A DNA stretch of 9,532 bases from Phycisphaerales bacterium (GTDB lineage Bacteria > Planctomycetota > Phycisphaerae > SM23-33), in assembly GCA_003171235.1 (NCBI GenBank), contig PMYM01000126.1, positions 1 through 9,532 of the forward strand. The letters run 5' to 3'. The translations under genes were made by a program, and so were the position numbers. Shown here one piece after another: positions 1-6,240 of this stretch (its first letter is position 1; every line of letters begins with the position of its first letter). The notes under the pieces are model-generated. The model did no database searches, was not told the DNA's origin, and saw nothing but the letters and a program-made list of their open reading frames with translations.

Positions 1-1055
1 CCGCCGGTGTTGGAGCCGGTGATGATGAGGATGTCGAAGTCGGCCCCCAGGCGCACGTCTATGGGCACCACGCCGTGCCGCTGGTCCTGGGGCACGCCGG
101 TGGTTTCCTGCTGGTATTCCTGCTCGATCAGTAGCGGGTGGCGCACCTGGTGAAGCTGCAGCGGCCCGTGCTGGGTCATCTCCGGGGCGACGAACTCAAA
201 TTGCGCGGCGTACTGGGCCTTGGCCGACAGCAGGTCGATCTGGGCGAGCGTCCGCAGGGCGGCGGCGATCTCGACCCGCCGGGCGGAGATCTTGATGGCC
301 AGTTCGTCCAGCAGCCGCACCACCTCGCGCCGCTCGTGCTCGGAGAGTTCCACCAGGCGGTTGTTCAGCTCGACCGACTCGTTGGGCTCGATGAAGACGG
401 TGGCGCCCGAGGCGCTCATGCGGTGGACGACGCCGGCCAGTTGCCCGCGGTGCTCGGCCTTTACCGGCAGCACGAAGCGGTCCTCGTGCAGGGTGACCAC
501 CGGGTTCTGCAGGATGCGCGAGACTTCGGGGCGGCGGATGTAGCTGTAGATGGAGTCGTGGATGCGCTGCTTGCTGGCGGCGATCTCGCGGCGCAGGCGG
601 GCGAGGGTTTCGCTGGCCAGGTCCATGACCTCGCCCCGGGCGTCGATGACGCCGCGGATGGCGGCCAGCTCGGGGGCAAAATCCGGCAGGGCCAGGGCCA
701 TCTCGCGCACCAGCTCCAGGTTTTCCGGCAGGGCCGCCGCCCAGGCGCGGGCGTTGCCGGCCCCTTCCAGCGTGGCGGCGATGAGAGAGAAAGTGTCGCC
801 CCCCGCCCCGCCGCCGGGCGTGGCCTTGGCCAGTTCGGGCGTGATGTCGCTTATGCCGCCAAAGGGCGGCAGGCCGAAGTCGCGCAGGGCACTGACCATC
901 TGGCTGGTTTCATTCAGCCAGCGGCCAACGGTTTCCATCCGATTCGACGGCCCGATGCGCAGGGCCAGGTGCCTTCCCAGGCTGCAGCGGCAATACCGGG
1001 CCAGCACCCCTCGGACGCGGTCGAACTCCAGCTTTGACAGCGTAAACTCGTCCAC
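1..1055 (-). CDS. mutS2: Endonuclease MutS2, N-terminal part (cut by window edge)
   Basis: MutS2 is a MutS-like ATPase, linked in different bacteria to suppression of recombination and to rescue of collided ribosomes. The visible 351 codons start at a GTG (1053-1055) with AGGAAG 8 nt upstream. An in-frame TAG lies five codons before the GTG, so no earlier start is possible. The family hallmark lies at about residues 192-224: DRFVLPVKAEHRG, then SASGATVFIEP. Residues 225-270 form the coiled-coil/clamp region, and VRHPLLIE (about 304-311) leads into the ATPase domain. The reading frame leaves the window inside Walker A at ITGSNTGG; the Lys-Thr, the rest of the ATPase domain and any C-terminal Smr nuclease domain lie outside. 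Walker A reads GSNTGG where GPNTGG is usual. The gene diverges from lemA. Identity is secure from the SASGATVFIEP block; whether the Smr domain is present cannot be seen. Confidence 0.95.
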   Translation of the reverse strand, partial: MDEFTLSKLEFDRVRGVLARYCRCSLGRHLALRIGPSNRMETVGRWLNETSQMVSALRDFGLPPFGGISDITPELAKATPGGGAGGDTFSLIAATLEGAGNARAWAAALPENLELVREMALALPDFAPELAAIRGVIDARGEVMDLASETLARLRREIAASKQRIHDSIYSYIRRPEVSRILQNPVVTLHEDRFVLPVKAEHRGQLAGVVHRMSASGATVFIEPNESVELNNRLVELSEHERREVVRLLDELAIKISARRVEIAAALRTLAQIDLLSAKAQYAAQFEFVAPEMTQHGPLQLHQVRHPLLIEQEYQQETTGVPQDQRHGVVPIDVRLGADFDILIITGSNTG

Positions 1056-1082
1056 CTGAGTCTCTTCCTAAAGCGGCCCCAT

Positions 1083-1111
1083 ATTCTACCGCCGAACATG
1101 GCGCTTGATAA
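1083..1111 (-). promoter_or_regulatory. Candidate sigma70-type promoter of mutS2
   Basis: On the minus strand, TTATCA (1111-1106) and TAGAAT (1088-1083) are separated by 17 nt. The -10 matches 5 of 6 consensus bases and the -35 matches 4 of 6. The predicted transcript start near 1076 leaves a leader of about 20 nt that holds the ribosome binding site of the GTG start. Its -35 overlaps that of the divergent lemA promoter. This is called by eye only. Confidence 0.45.
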
Positions 1112-1133
1112 TCTACTAGAGTACGGATTAAAT
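1105..1133 (+). promoter_or_regulatory. Candidate sigma70-type promoter of lemA-htpX
   Basis: TTGATA (1105-1110, 5 of 6 consensus bases), a 17-nt spacer and TTAAAT (1128-1133, 4 of 6) are placed so that transcription would start near 1140, about 40 nt before the lemA ATG. The leader contains a small hairpin, CCCGGC (1143-1148) against GCCGGG (1155-1160). This is called by eye only. Confidence 0.45.
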
Positions 1134-1178
1134 TCCTGGAGTCCCGGCATACCGGCCGGGGAAAAAAAGGGAACTCTC

Positions 1179-1748
1179 ATGTCTATCGCCATAGTTCTGG
1201 CCGTGCTTGTTGGAATCGTAGTGCTGGTGGTGCTGCTGGCCGCGGTGGCCTTGTACAACTCGCTGGTGCAGAAGCGCATCCGCACGCGCGAGGCCTTAAG
1301 CCAGATCGACGTGCAGCTCAAGCGCCGCTACGACCTGATCCCCAACCTGGTGGAAACGGTCAAGGGCTACGCCGCCCACGAGCGGGAAACGCTGGAGAAG
1401 GTCATCCAGGCCCGCAACACGGCCATGGCCGTGCCCTCCAGCGACGTGGCCCAGAAGGCCCAGGCGGAGAACTTCCTGACCGGGGCCCTGCGGCAGCTTT
1501 TCGCCCTGAGCGAGGCCTATCCCAACCTCAAGGCCAACGAAAACTTCCTGAGCCTGCAGGAGGAGCTGACCGGCACCGAGAACCGCATCGCCTTCGCCCG
1601 CCAGTACTACAACGACTCGGCGGCCATCTACAACACCGCCCGCGAGACCTTCCCCGGCAACATCATCGCCGGGTCTTTCGGTTTCGCCGCGGCCGAGTTC
1701 TTCGCCACCGAGGAGGCGTCGAAAGAGGCGCCCAAGGTCAAGTTCTAG
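1179..1748 (+). CDS. lemA: LemA family membrane-anchored protein
   Basis: LemA family proteins are small, N-terminally anchored helical-bundle proteins of unclear biochemical role, often encoded beside htpX. This 189-residue product has the family length. Residues 3-25 form one hydrophobic segment, followed by YNSLV (26-30) and the strongly conserved RYDLIPNLVETVKGYAAHE (50-68). A conserved C-terminal helix carries ENRIAFARQYYND. The ATG at 1179 is preferred over an in-frame ATG at 1098: an AAGGG ribosome binding site lies about 8 nt upstream, the membrane segment falls at the very N-terminus, and the earlier ATG lies upstream of the candidate -35 box. htpX follows in the same direction after 93 bp. 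No terminator with a T tract is visible between them, only a heptamer foldback, so co-transcription is likely. The function of the pair is inferred from family context. Confidence 0.95.
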   Translation: MSIAIVLAVLVGIVVLVVLLAAVALYNSLVQKRIRTREALSQIDVQLKRRYDLIPNLVETVKGYAAHERETLEKVIQARNTAMAVPSSDVAQKAQAENFLTGALRQLFALSEAYPNLKANENFLSLQEELTGTENRIAFARQYYNDSAAIYNTARETFPGNIIAGSFGFAAAEFFATEEASKEAPKVKF

Positions 1749-1759
1749 GAAACTGAAGT

Positions 1760-1834
1760 AGCCGGTAGCCAGGAGCCGGTAGCCAGGGCCACTGGCTACT
1801 GACCACTGGATACTGACCACTGGCTACTGGCTAC
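1760..1834. repeat. Foldback element A made of 7-bp units (lemA-htpX gap)
   Basis: The left arm is four heptamers in tandem (1760-1787), alternating AGCCGGT and AGCCAGG. After a GCC spacer (1788-1790) come six heptamers (1791-1832) of the form ACTGGCT, ACTGACC or ACTGGAT. The reverse complements of the left units (ACCGGCT, CCTGGCT) match the right units with one or two mismatches, so the RNA or single strand can fold into a long imperfect hairpin. The element fills almost the whole gap between lemA and htpX. A mobile-element origin and a regulatory role are both possible, and neither is shown. Confidence 0.8.
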
Positions 1835-1841
1835 TCATCAA

Positions 1842-2768
1842 ATGGCCATTGAAACCTTTCACACCCTGATCGCCCGGAACAAGCGAAACAGCTTGCTGCT
1901 GATTTTCCTGTTTATGCTGTTTTTCGCGGGCATGGCGCTGCTGATAGGGTCGGCCTGGGCGGGCCCGCGCTTGGGGGTGGCGGTGGCGATAGCGGCCGGG
2001 GTGGTGGCGTTCTTCCTGACCCTGGCCAGCTACTACGGCGGGGCCTCCACCGTGCTGTCGATGTCGCATGCCCGGCCCATCGCCCACGACGAGGACCCCA
2101 TGCTTTACAACATCGTGGAGGAGGTGGCCATCGCCGCCGGCCTGCCCACCCCCAAGGTGTACCTCATCGACGACACCGCCCCCAACGCCTTCGCCACCGG
2201 GCGAGACCCCAAGCATGCGATCATCGCCGTGACCACCGGCCTGCGGCAGAAACTCAATCGCGACGAGCTGCAGGGCGTCATCGCCCACGAGATGAGCCAC
2301 GTCCGCAACTACGACATCCGCTACGCCATGCTCATGGCCGTGATGGTGGGCGTGCTGGTCATGCTGTGCGACATGTTCCTGCGCAGCCTGTGGTGGGGCG
2401 GGCGCGGGCGGCGCAGGGAGACTCGCCAGGGCGGCGGCGGGTTGCAGATAATCCTCCTGGTGCTGGGGGCGGTGCTGGCCATCATCGCCCCCATACTGGC
2501 GGGCATCATCCAGATGGCCATGAGCCGCCAGCGCGAATACCTGGCCGACGCCTCGGGCGTGGCCCTGACCCGCAACCCGCGCGGCCTGGCCAGCGCCCTG
2601 GCAAAAATCTCCGACGACCCGGAGGTGCTGGAGGTGGCCAACCGCGCCACCGCCCACCTGTACATCGTCCACCCCATCAAGAAATTCGAGGACCGCTCCG
2701 GCAGCATCTTCGACAGCCACCCCCCCATCAAGGACCGCATCCAGCGCATCCTGTCCATCGCCTATTGA
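1842..2768 (+). CDS. htpX: HtpX, membrane zinc metalloprotease (M48B)
   Basis: HtpX is an inner-membrane zinc protease that takes part in membrane-protein quality control. The 308-residue product has the usual length. Hydrophobic segments lie at about 17-37, 44-64, 162-182 and 202-222. The zinc motif HEMSH is at 149-153, with H149 and H153 as ligands and E150 catalytic, and the third ligand is probably E232 in SRQREYLADA. The SHPP-type motif near the C-terminus (292-295, HPPI) is also typical. The start matches the conserved N-terminus of the family, but no Shine-Dalgarno sequence precedes the ATG, because repeat element A ends only 7 nt upstream. Translation may depend on coupling or on the fold of the element. 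It is probably expressed with lemA. Confidence 0.97.
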   Translation: MAIETFHTLIARNKRNSLLLIFLFMLFFAGMALLIGSAWAGPRLGVAVAIAAGVVAFFLTLASYYGGASTVLSMSHARPIAHDEDPMLYNIVEEVAIAAGLPTPKVYLIDDTAPNAFATGRDPKHAIIAVTTGLRQKLNRDELQGVIAHEMSHVRNYDIRYAMLMAVMVGVLVMLCDMFLRSLWWGGRGRRRETRQGGGGLQIILLVLGAVLAIIAPILAGIIQMAMSRQREYLADASGVALTRNPRGLASALAKISDDPEVLEVANRATAHLYIVHPIKKFEDRSGSIFDSHPPIKDRIQRILSIAY

Positions 2769-2785
2769 GGCCCCGGGGAATTGTC

Positions 2786-2813
2786 TTGTCTATAGGCCAA
2801 AGCCCCATAAGAT
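2786..2813 (+). promoter_or_regulatory. Candidate promoter of the LEPR-type surface protein
   Basis: TTGTCT (2786-2791), a 16-nt spacer and TAAGAT (2808-2813) lie just after htpX. Transcription would begin near 2820, which favours the ATG at 2878 over the in-frame ATG at 2815. Both boxes match only 4 of 6 consensus bases. Confidence 0.3.
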
Positions 2814-2877
2814 CATGGCAATCCGCCGGCGGCGGGTGAGTCATCTTGGCAAGTCGGTTGCGGTAAGGAGATTGGCA

Positions 2878-4665
2878 ATGGGGTCTTCCTTCGTTGGGCC
2901 GTTCTGCGAAGCGTTGGAGAGTCGTCAACTGCTCAGCAGCGCGGACCTGGCTCTGTCGTTTGTGAGCATCACCGGCCCCGACGTCCTAGTGCCGGGCGAC
3001 AAGGGCTCGGTCAAGGTCCTGATTACCAACGTGGGACCGGACACGGCCGTCGGCACGATTGACGTGTCGGTTCGGGCGTCCACCGATACGATCTTTGATC
3101 TCAGCGACCCGCTGCTGACCGGCCTGGCAGACAAGAAGATCAACCTTGCCATCGGCAAAACCCTGGCCCTGACGCTCACAATGACGGCGCTGCCGGACAC
3201 GGTGACGCCCGGCAACTACTACCTGGTGTGCAAGGAATCCTCGGCGCTCAGTTCTCCCGACACCAACCCGGGCAACGACGCGGACCGTTCGTCCGGCACA
3301 TCCCAGGTCGCCTGGCAGTTCGGCGCCGTCGGCAGCCGCAAGAACGTGAAGATGACGCTCCACGACGGCGCCACCCCGGTGGTCTTCGCCCTGAGCGGCC
3401 TGGGCACCGGCGCGGTGACGTCGGCTGGCGCCTTCTCCACCGACACCCTTACGGTCACCGGCTCGACGGGCGCCTCCAAACTGACCATCACCACGGCCAA
3501 GAACGCCTACACCACCCTGGACTCCATCCAGGTGCTCGACGACGCCGGCGCCGGCACGGGTTCCCTTGGAAGCATCAAGGCCGCGAGGACCAACCTTGAA
3601 ACCGGTGTGAGCGTCGATGGCCTGCTGGGGTCATTGACGGTCCACGACATTCAATCGTACAGTCACTACATCCGGATCAATACGACCGCCATGGCCGTGC
3701 CGGACAAGGCCGCCGTGAGCATTGTGGCTAACGTCATAAACGGCTGCTACGTGAACACCGGGGAAATGCCCGTAAAGTCCTTCAAGGCCGCCAATGTGAC
3801 GGGGATCGACCTTACCGCCCCGTGGATAGGCACGTTTGCGGTAAGCAGCAAGGTCGTCGGCCAGGGCAATTTGAGCGGCACATTCTCGCTTCTGAGCGAA
3901 CCCGCCTCAAACCTGAACTTGAGCAAACTGACCGTTTCGGGAAACATGGACGGAACGACGATCCAGACCGAAACCAACATCGGATCGATTCAGGCGGGCC
4001 AATGGGCCAGCGGCAAACTGAGTACTGCCGAGATCAAGAGCTTCAAGATCGCGGGCGACCTGGGGGCCGAGGTAGGCGCCATCGTTATCCACTCGGCGGC
4101 CATCGGCGGCGACCTGTCGGGCGACTGGGGCACCGGCTGGGTCGGCAAGGTGACTGTCGGCGGCGATATGACCGGCGTGAAGTGGCTGCTGGGCAGCCAG
4201 GTCGACGGCGGGCTGGATTGGAACCAGTTGGAAAGCCTGACCGTCAAGGGATGGATCGACTCCAGCGAGTTCCATTGCTTCAACCCCATTGGCTCCATCA
4301 CGGCCGGAGGCATTAGGGATTCGTCGCTGATGATGGGCGTGACCGGCACAACCCTGCCGACCGCGGCGGGCGAGTTCGATTCGCACCACAGCACGCGGTT
4401 TAAGAGCGTCACCGTCAAGGGAATCAAGGACGGCACCGGCCAGTACGTCGAGAGCTTCATCAATTCCAACATCGCCGCCTGGCAGATTGACGCCCTGAGC
4501 TTCGGCTATGTCGCCACCGCCAATGCGACCCCCTTCGGCATCGCCTCCCACAGCATAGGCAAATTCACCTACAAGCACTTTTCGGGCATGAGCAGCACGG
4601 ATTCCAATATGACTGACCCTGCCGGTTCGTTCGCCATCGGCGACATGCAGGTCACGATCGTCTGA
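2878..4665 (+). CDS. LEPR-XLL-type secreted/surface protein with CARDB-like and beta-solenoid-like regions
   Basis: This is a 595-residue extracellular protein of unknown specific function. Near its N-terminus it carries EALESRQLLS (residues 11-20), a variant of the LEPR-XLL motif that marks exported proteins in Planctomycetes. Residues about 23-125 resemble a CARDB/immunoglobulin-like domain: VSITGPDVLVPGDKGSV, then VLITNVGPDTAVGTIDVSV, a DTIFDLSDPLLT loop and TPGNYYLVCK. From about 150 to the end the sequence is rich in Gly, Ser, Thr and Asp, with recurring patterns such as GSIQAG, KIAGDLG, AIGGDLSG, VTVGGDMTG, LTVKGWIDSS and GSITAGGIRDSS. This suggests a right-handed beta-helix or similar solenoid. 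No catalytic motif or C-terminal sorting signal was recognised. The ATG at 2878 has AAGGAG with 7-nt spacing. An in-frame ATG at 2815 would add 21 residues including RRRR, a basic stretch that also suits this class, but it has no good ribosome binding site. Attachment, matrix or S-layer roles are guesses. Confidence 0.85.
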   Translation: MGSSFVGPFCEALESRQLLSSADLALSFVSITGPDVLVPGDKGSVKVLITNVGPDTAVGTIDVSVRASTDTIFDLSDPLLTGLADKKINLAIGKTLALTLTMTALPDTVTPGNYYLVCKESSALSSPDTNPGNDADRSSGTSQVAWQFGAVGSRKNVKMTLHDGATPVVFALSGLGTGAVTSAGAFSTDTLTVTGSTGASKLTITTAKNAYTTLDSIQVLDDAGAGTGSLGSIKAARTNLETGVSVDGLLGSLTVHDIQSYSHYIRINTTAMAVPDKAAVSIVANVINGCYVNTGEMPVKSFKAANVTGIDLTAPWIGTFAVSSKVVGQGNLSGTFSLLSEPASNLNLSKLTVSGNMDGTTIQTETNIGSIQAGQWASGKLSTAEIKSFKIAGDLGAEVGAIVIHSAAIGGDLSGDWGTGWVGKVTVGGDMTGVKWLLGSQVDGGLDWNQLESLTVKGWIDSSEFHCFNPIGSITAGGIRDSSLMMGVTGTTLPTAAGEFDSHHSTRFKSVTVKGIKDGTGQYVESFINSNIAAWQIDALSFGYVATANATPFGIASHSIGKFTYKHFSGMSSTDSNMTDPAGSFAIGDMQVTIV

Positions 4666-4731
4666 GTGCCGCGCCGGGCATTCCAACTGCGCCGCCCCGC
4701 GCGCTGCTTGGTGAGAGTGTTTGGTAATTCA

Positions 4732-4745
4732 GCCCCGCCTGGGGC
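4732..4745. terminator. Small GC hairpin between convergent genes
   Basis: GCCCC and GGGGC arms enclose a 4-nt loop in the 90-bp gap between the stop codons of the surface-protein gene and the SDR gene. Position suits termination of one or both transcripts, but there is no T tract on either side, so the call is weak. Confidence 0.25.
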
Positions 4746-4755
4746 ATCCCCCGCC

Positions 4756-5493
4756 CTATCGGCCCGAAAGTTGCCAGCCGCCGTCCACGCGCAGCTCCTC
4801 CCCCGTGATGTACTCATGCTGGCAAAGGAAAATCACCGCCTGGGCGATCAGTTCGGGCGAGCCGGCACGTTTGAGCGGCACCTGTTGGATAAGCCGCTGC
4901 CGCTCCGACTCGGGAAGGTCCTCCGGCCAGAGGGCGATGCCCGGCGAGATGCTGTTGACGCGGATGTTGTACTGGGCCAGGGCCTTGGCGGCGCTGAGCG
5001 TCAGGGCCATCAGCGCCCCCTTGGAGGCGGTGTAGGCGAGAAAATCGCCCCGGCCGCGGTTGGCCATGATGTCGGTGAGGTTGACGATGGCCCCCCCCTG
5101 CTTCTGCATCAGAGGCAGGGCGTGCCGCATGCACAGGGCCGGGGCGCGGGCATTGACCCGCAGGTCCTGGTCGAACTGCTCGGCCGTCAAGGTAGCCAGG
5201 GGCGTGGGGCGGTAGGTGGCGGCGTTGTTGACCAGGATATCCAGCCGGCCGAAAGCCTTCCCAACGGCCTCGAACAGGCGGGCGATCTGCTCCGGCTGGG
5301 CCAGGTCGGCCTGGAGGAGTTCGCACCTTCGGCCCAGGGCGCGGATTTCATCGGCCGTCTGGCGGGCCTGGGCCTCGGAGGTGTGATAGTGAACGACCAG
5401 GTCGCAGCCGGCCCGGGCCAAGGCCAGGGCGACGCCCTTGCCGACGCGCTTGGCCGAGCCGGTCACCAAAGCCACCTTGTCCTGTAGATCCAT
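4756..5493 (-). CDS. SDR-family oxidoreductase, pteridine reductase-like
   Basis: This is a 245-residue short-chain dehydrogenase/reductase that probably reduces a substrate with NADPH. The cofactor motif is TGSAKRVG (11-18), the TGxxxRxG form seen in pteridine reductases (PTR1, FolM) in place of the usual TGxxxGxG. An adenine-contacting ADL lies at 62-64 and NNAA at 89-92. The active site reads LTD...YTASK, so D141, Y154 and K158 sit where most SDRs have Ser-Tyr-Lys; PTR1 enzymes also use Asp. ISPGIALWPE (182-191) and PLKRAGSPE (206-214) are also typical of the PTR1-like group, and the C-terminus ends in ITGEELRVDGGWQL. The ATG at 5493 is chosen because GGAGAGG lies just upstream; an in-frame ATG at 5520 adds nine residues without support. 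A TAGAAT at 5555-5550 may be its -10. A pterin or folate role is inferred from motifs alone; a FabG-like or other SDR role is the alternative. Confidence 0.92.
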   Translation of the reverse strand: MDLQDKVALVTGSAKRVGKGVALALARAGCDLVVHYHTSEAQARQTADEIRALGRRCELLQADLAQPEQIARLFEAVGKAFGRLDILVNNAATYRPTPLATLTAEQFDQDLRVNARAPALCMRHALPLMQKQGGAIVNLTDIMANRGRGDFLAYTASKGALMALTLSAAKALAQYNIRVNSISPGIALWPEDLPESERQRLIQQVPLKRAGSPELIAQAVIFLCQHEYITGEELRVDGGWQLSGR

Positions 5494-5575
5494 TGCCCTC
5501 TCCGCCACTGCAGACGACATCGCGAAACCCGGCGCTCAGCAGTGCCTGTATTCTAGCAGCCCGTCGACAACGTAG

Positions 5576-5594
5576 CACGGGCGTCTCGCCCGTG
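5576..5594. repeat. Short perfect hairpin, CACGGGCG arms
   Basis: CACGGGCG (5576-5583) and CGCCCGTG (5587-5594) pair perfectly around a 3-nt loop. Read in one frame it gives TGVSPV and in the opposite strand GETPV, peptide fragments that, from memory, recur in spurious ORFs of planctomycete and verrucomicrobial genomes. This suggests an interspersed repeat. Only one copy is in the window, so the repeat status is an inference. Confidence 0.5.
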
Positions 5595-5660
5595 GCCGAC
5601 AACCATCGAAAAGGAAAGGCTTTTGGACATGAACGGGCGATTACGCGCCAGATCGGCGAA

Positions 5661-5697
5661 ACATGGTCACGCGAAAGGAAGCGTGACCATGCCACCC
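5661..5697 (-). repeat. Hairpin repeat, copy 1 (inverted relative to copies 2 and 3)
   Basis: On the minus strand this reads GGGTGGCATGGTCACGC, an 8-nt loop, then GCGTGACCATGT. It has the same 11-bp perfect arms as the two copies at the right end of the window and differs from them by one base in the loop (TTCCTTTC against TTCTTTTC). Confidence 0.85.
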
Positions 5698-5730
5698 GGC
5701 CGGCGTCAGGCCCTGCGCCAGGCGAGTGCC

Positions 5731-5772
5731 AAAAAAACAGTGGTCGCCCGGCGATGCGCGCCAGGCGACCAC
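5731..5772 (-). terminator. Intrinsic terminator of the small lipoprotein gene
   Basis: On the minus strand, two 14-nt arms (5772-5759 and 5753-5740, beginning GTGGTCGCC) pair with a single T-G wobble around a 5-nt loop. They are followed two bases later by seven T residues (5737-5731). It lies 32 nt after the TAG of the lipoprotein gene. This is the strongest intrinsic terminator on the minus strand here and supports that small gene as a real, separate transcript. Confidence 0.88.
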
Positions 5773-5804
5773 ATTTATGCTCTCTTGCAGCGAAAACGGC
5801 CACC

Positions 5805-5981
5805 CTACGAAGGCATGGTCGCGGCGGCAGCGACGGCCGCGGTTGCAGCCTTGGTCGCAGCCTTGGTCGCAGCCTTGGTCGCAGCCTTGACGGTGCTGTT
5901 ACTATCGGTCTTCTCGCAACCCATCAGAGCCACACCCAGGCCAATCATCATCACAACTACCAGTTTCAGTGCCGTTCGCAT
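5805..5981 (-). CDS. Small lipoprotein with KAAT tandem repeats
   Basis: This 58-residue gene is not recognised as any named family. The product begins MRTALK, has a hydrophobic stretch (residues 5-20) and a lipobox LMGC with C22 as the predicted lipidated residue. A polar segment EKTDSNST follows (23-30), then four KAAT units (32-47) and an Ala-rich tail ending ATMPS. The layout is that of a small outer- or inner-membrane lipoprotein of the entericidin-like or Lpp-like size class, but no homology to either is claimed. AAAGGAA lies a few bases upstream of the ATG, and a strong intrinsic terminator lies 32 nt beyond the stop. It has the same direction as the M42 gene upstream but is separated from it by 259 bp with a hairpin, so it is probably transcribed alone. 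The Ala/Lys repeat could form a helix. Confidence 0.85.
   Translation of the reverse strand: MRTALKLVVVMMIGLGVALMGCEKTDSNSTVKAATKAATKAATKAATAAVAAAATMPS
5841..5888 (-). repeat. Four 12-bp tandem units inside the lipoprotein gene
   Basis: On the plus strand four copies of GGTCGCAGCCTT lie head to tail; the first has one T for C change. They encode the KAAT repeat in frame. Near-identity at DNA level, including wobble positions, suggests recent expansion by slippage, and copy number may vary between strains. Confidence 0.9.
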
Positions 5982-6200
5982 TTCTGTTCCTTTCTTAGAT
6001 TCTTCCCTTTGACTGATCGAACCCCGTTCAACGCGGGGCCCGCCGGCGCTTCCTGCGAGACTTGCAGCTTACGTGGCCCGAACTTCAAGGCCCCGAAAAT
6101 GCTCATCGGCGGCGCACACGAATATCGCCGCCGGGCCATTCTGGCAAGTGTTTTTCTAAAATTTTCTGGAGAACGTCCCACAGACACAAAGAGTTCCTGA
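5982..6200 (-). other. Leader and upstream region of the small lipoprotein gene
   Basis: No gene is supported here. On the minus strand an A/T-rich tract containing AAAATTTT is followed by TTGCCA (6147-6142), a short 15-nt spacer and GATATT (6126-6121), a possible promoter with an UP-like element. It would give a leader of about 130 nt. A CCCCG...CGGGG hairpin (around 6021-6037) lies near the end of that leader. All are by-eye candidates. Confidence 0.3.
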
Positions 6201-6231
6201 CAAAATGCCGCGTGAGCCGCGGGGCATTTTG
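6201..6231 (-). terminator. Hairpin after the M42 peptidase gene, probable terminator
   Basis: CAAAATGCCGCG (6201-6212) pairs with CGCGGGGCATTTTG (6218-6231) around a 5-nt loop, with a 2-nt bulge. The A-rich and T-rich feet make it terminator-like in either direction. It starts 9 nt beyond the stop codon of the M42 gene. Confidence 0.55.
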
Positions 6232-6240
6232 CCAGGGGCT

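Larger units (their letters stand above)
5494..5804. other. Gene-free stretch with repeats and a terminator
   Basis: No convincing gene lies in these 311 bases. They hold, in order, a possible -10 for the SDR gene (5550-5555), a short GC hairpin (5576-5594), one inverted copy of the 37-40 bp hairpin repeat (5661-5697) and the terminator of the small lipoprotein gene (5731-5772). The plus-strand open frames that cross it are low-complexity shadows. Confidence 0.6.

Noticed and set aside
138..1037. 299-codon plus-strand open frame
   Set aside because: It is antisense to the mutS2 frame, which carries clear conserved motifs throughout.
1824..2720. 298-codon minus-strand open frame
   Set aside because: It is antisense to htpX and has a Gln/His/Gly-rich shadow composition.
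3907..4686. 259-codon minus-strand open frame
   Set aside because: It is antisense to the surface-protein gene, with no recognisable domain.
4666..5487. 273-codon plus-strand open frame
   Set aside because: It is antisense to the SDR gene and has only shadow-type composition.
5623..6012. 129-codon plus-strand open frame with a hydrophobic Ala/Val run
   Set aside because: Its hydrophobic run is the antisense of the KAAT repeat; the minus-strand lipoprotein frame has the ribosome binding site, lipobox and terminator.
6000..6060. tRNA T-loop-like GGTTCGATC on the minus strand
   Set aside because: The flanking bases do not form a T stem, and no acceptor, D or anticodon arms could be found around it.
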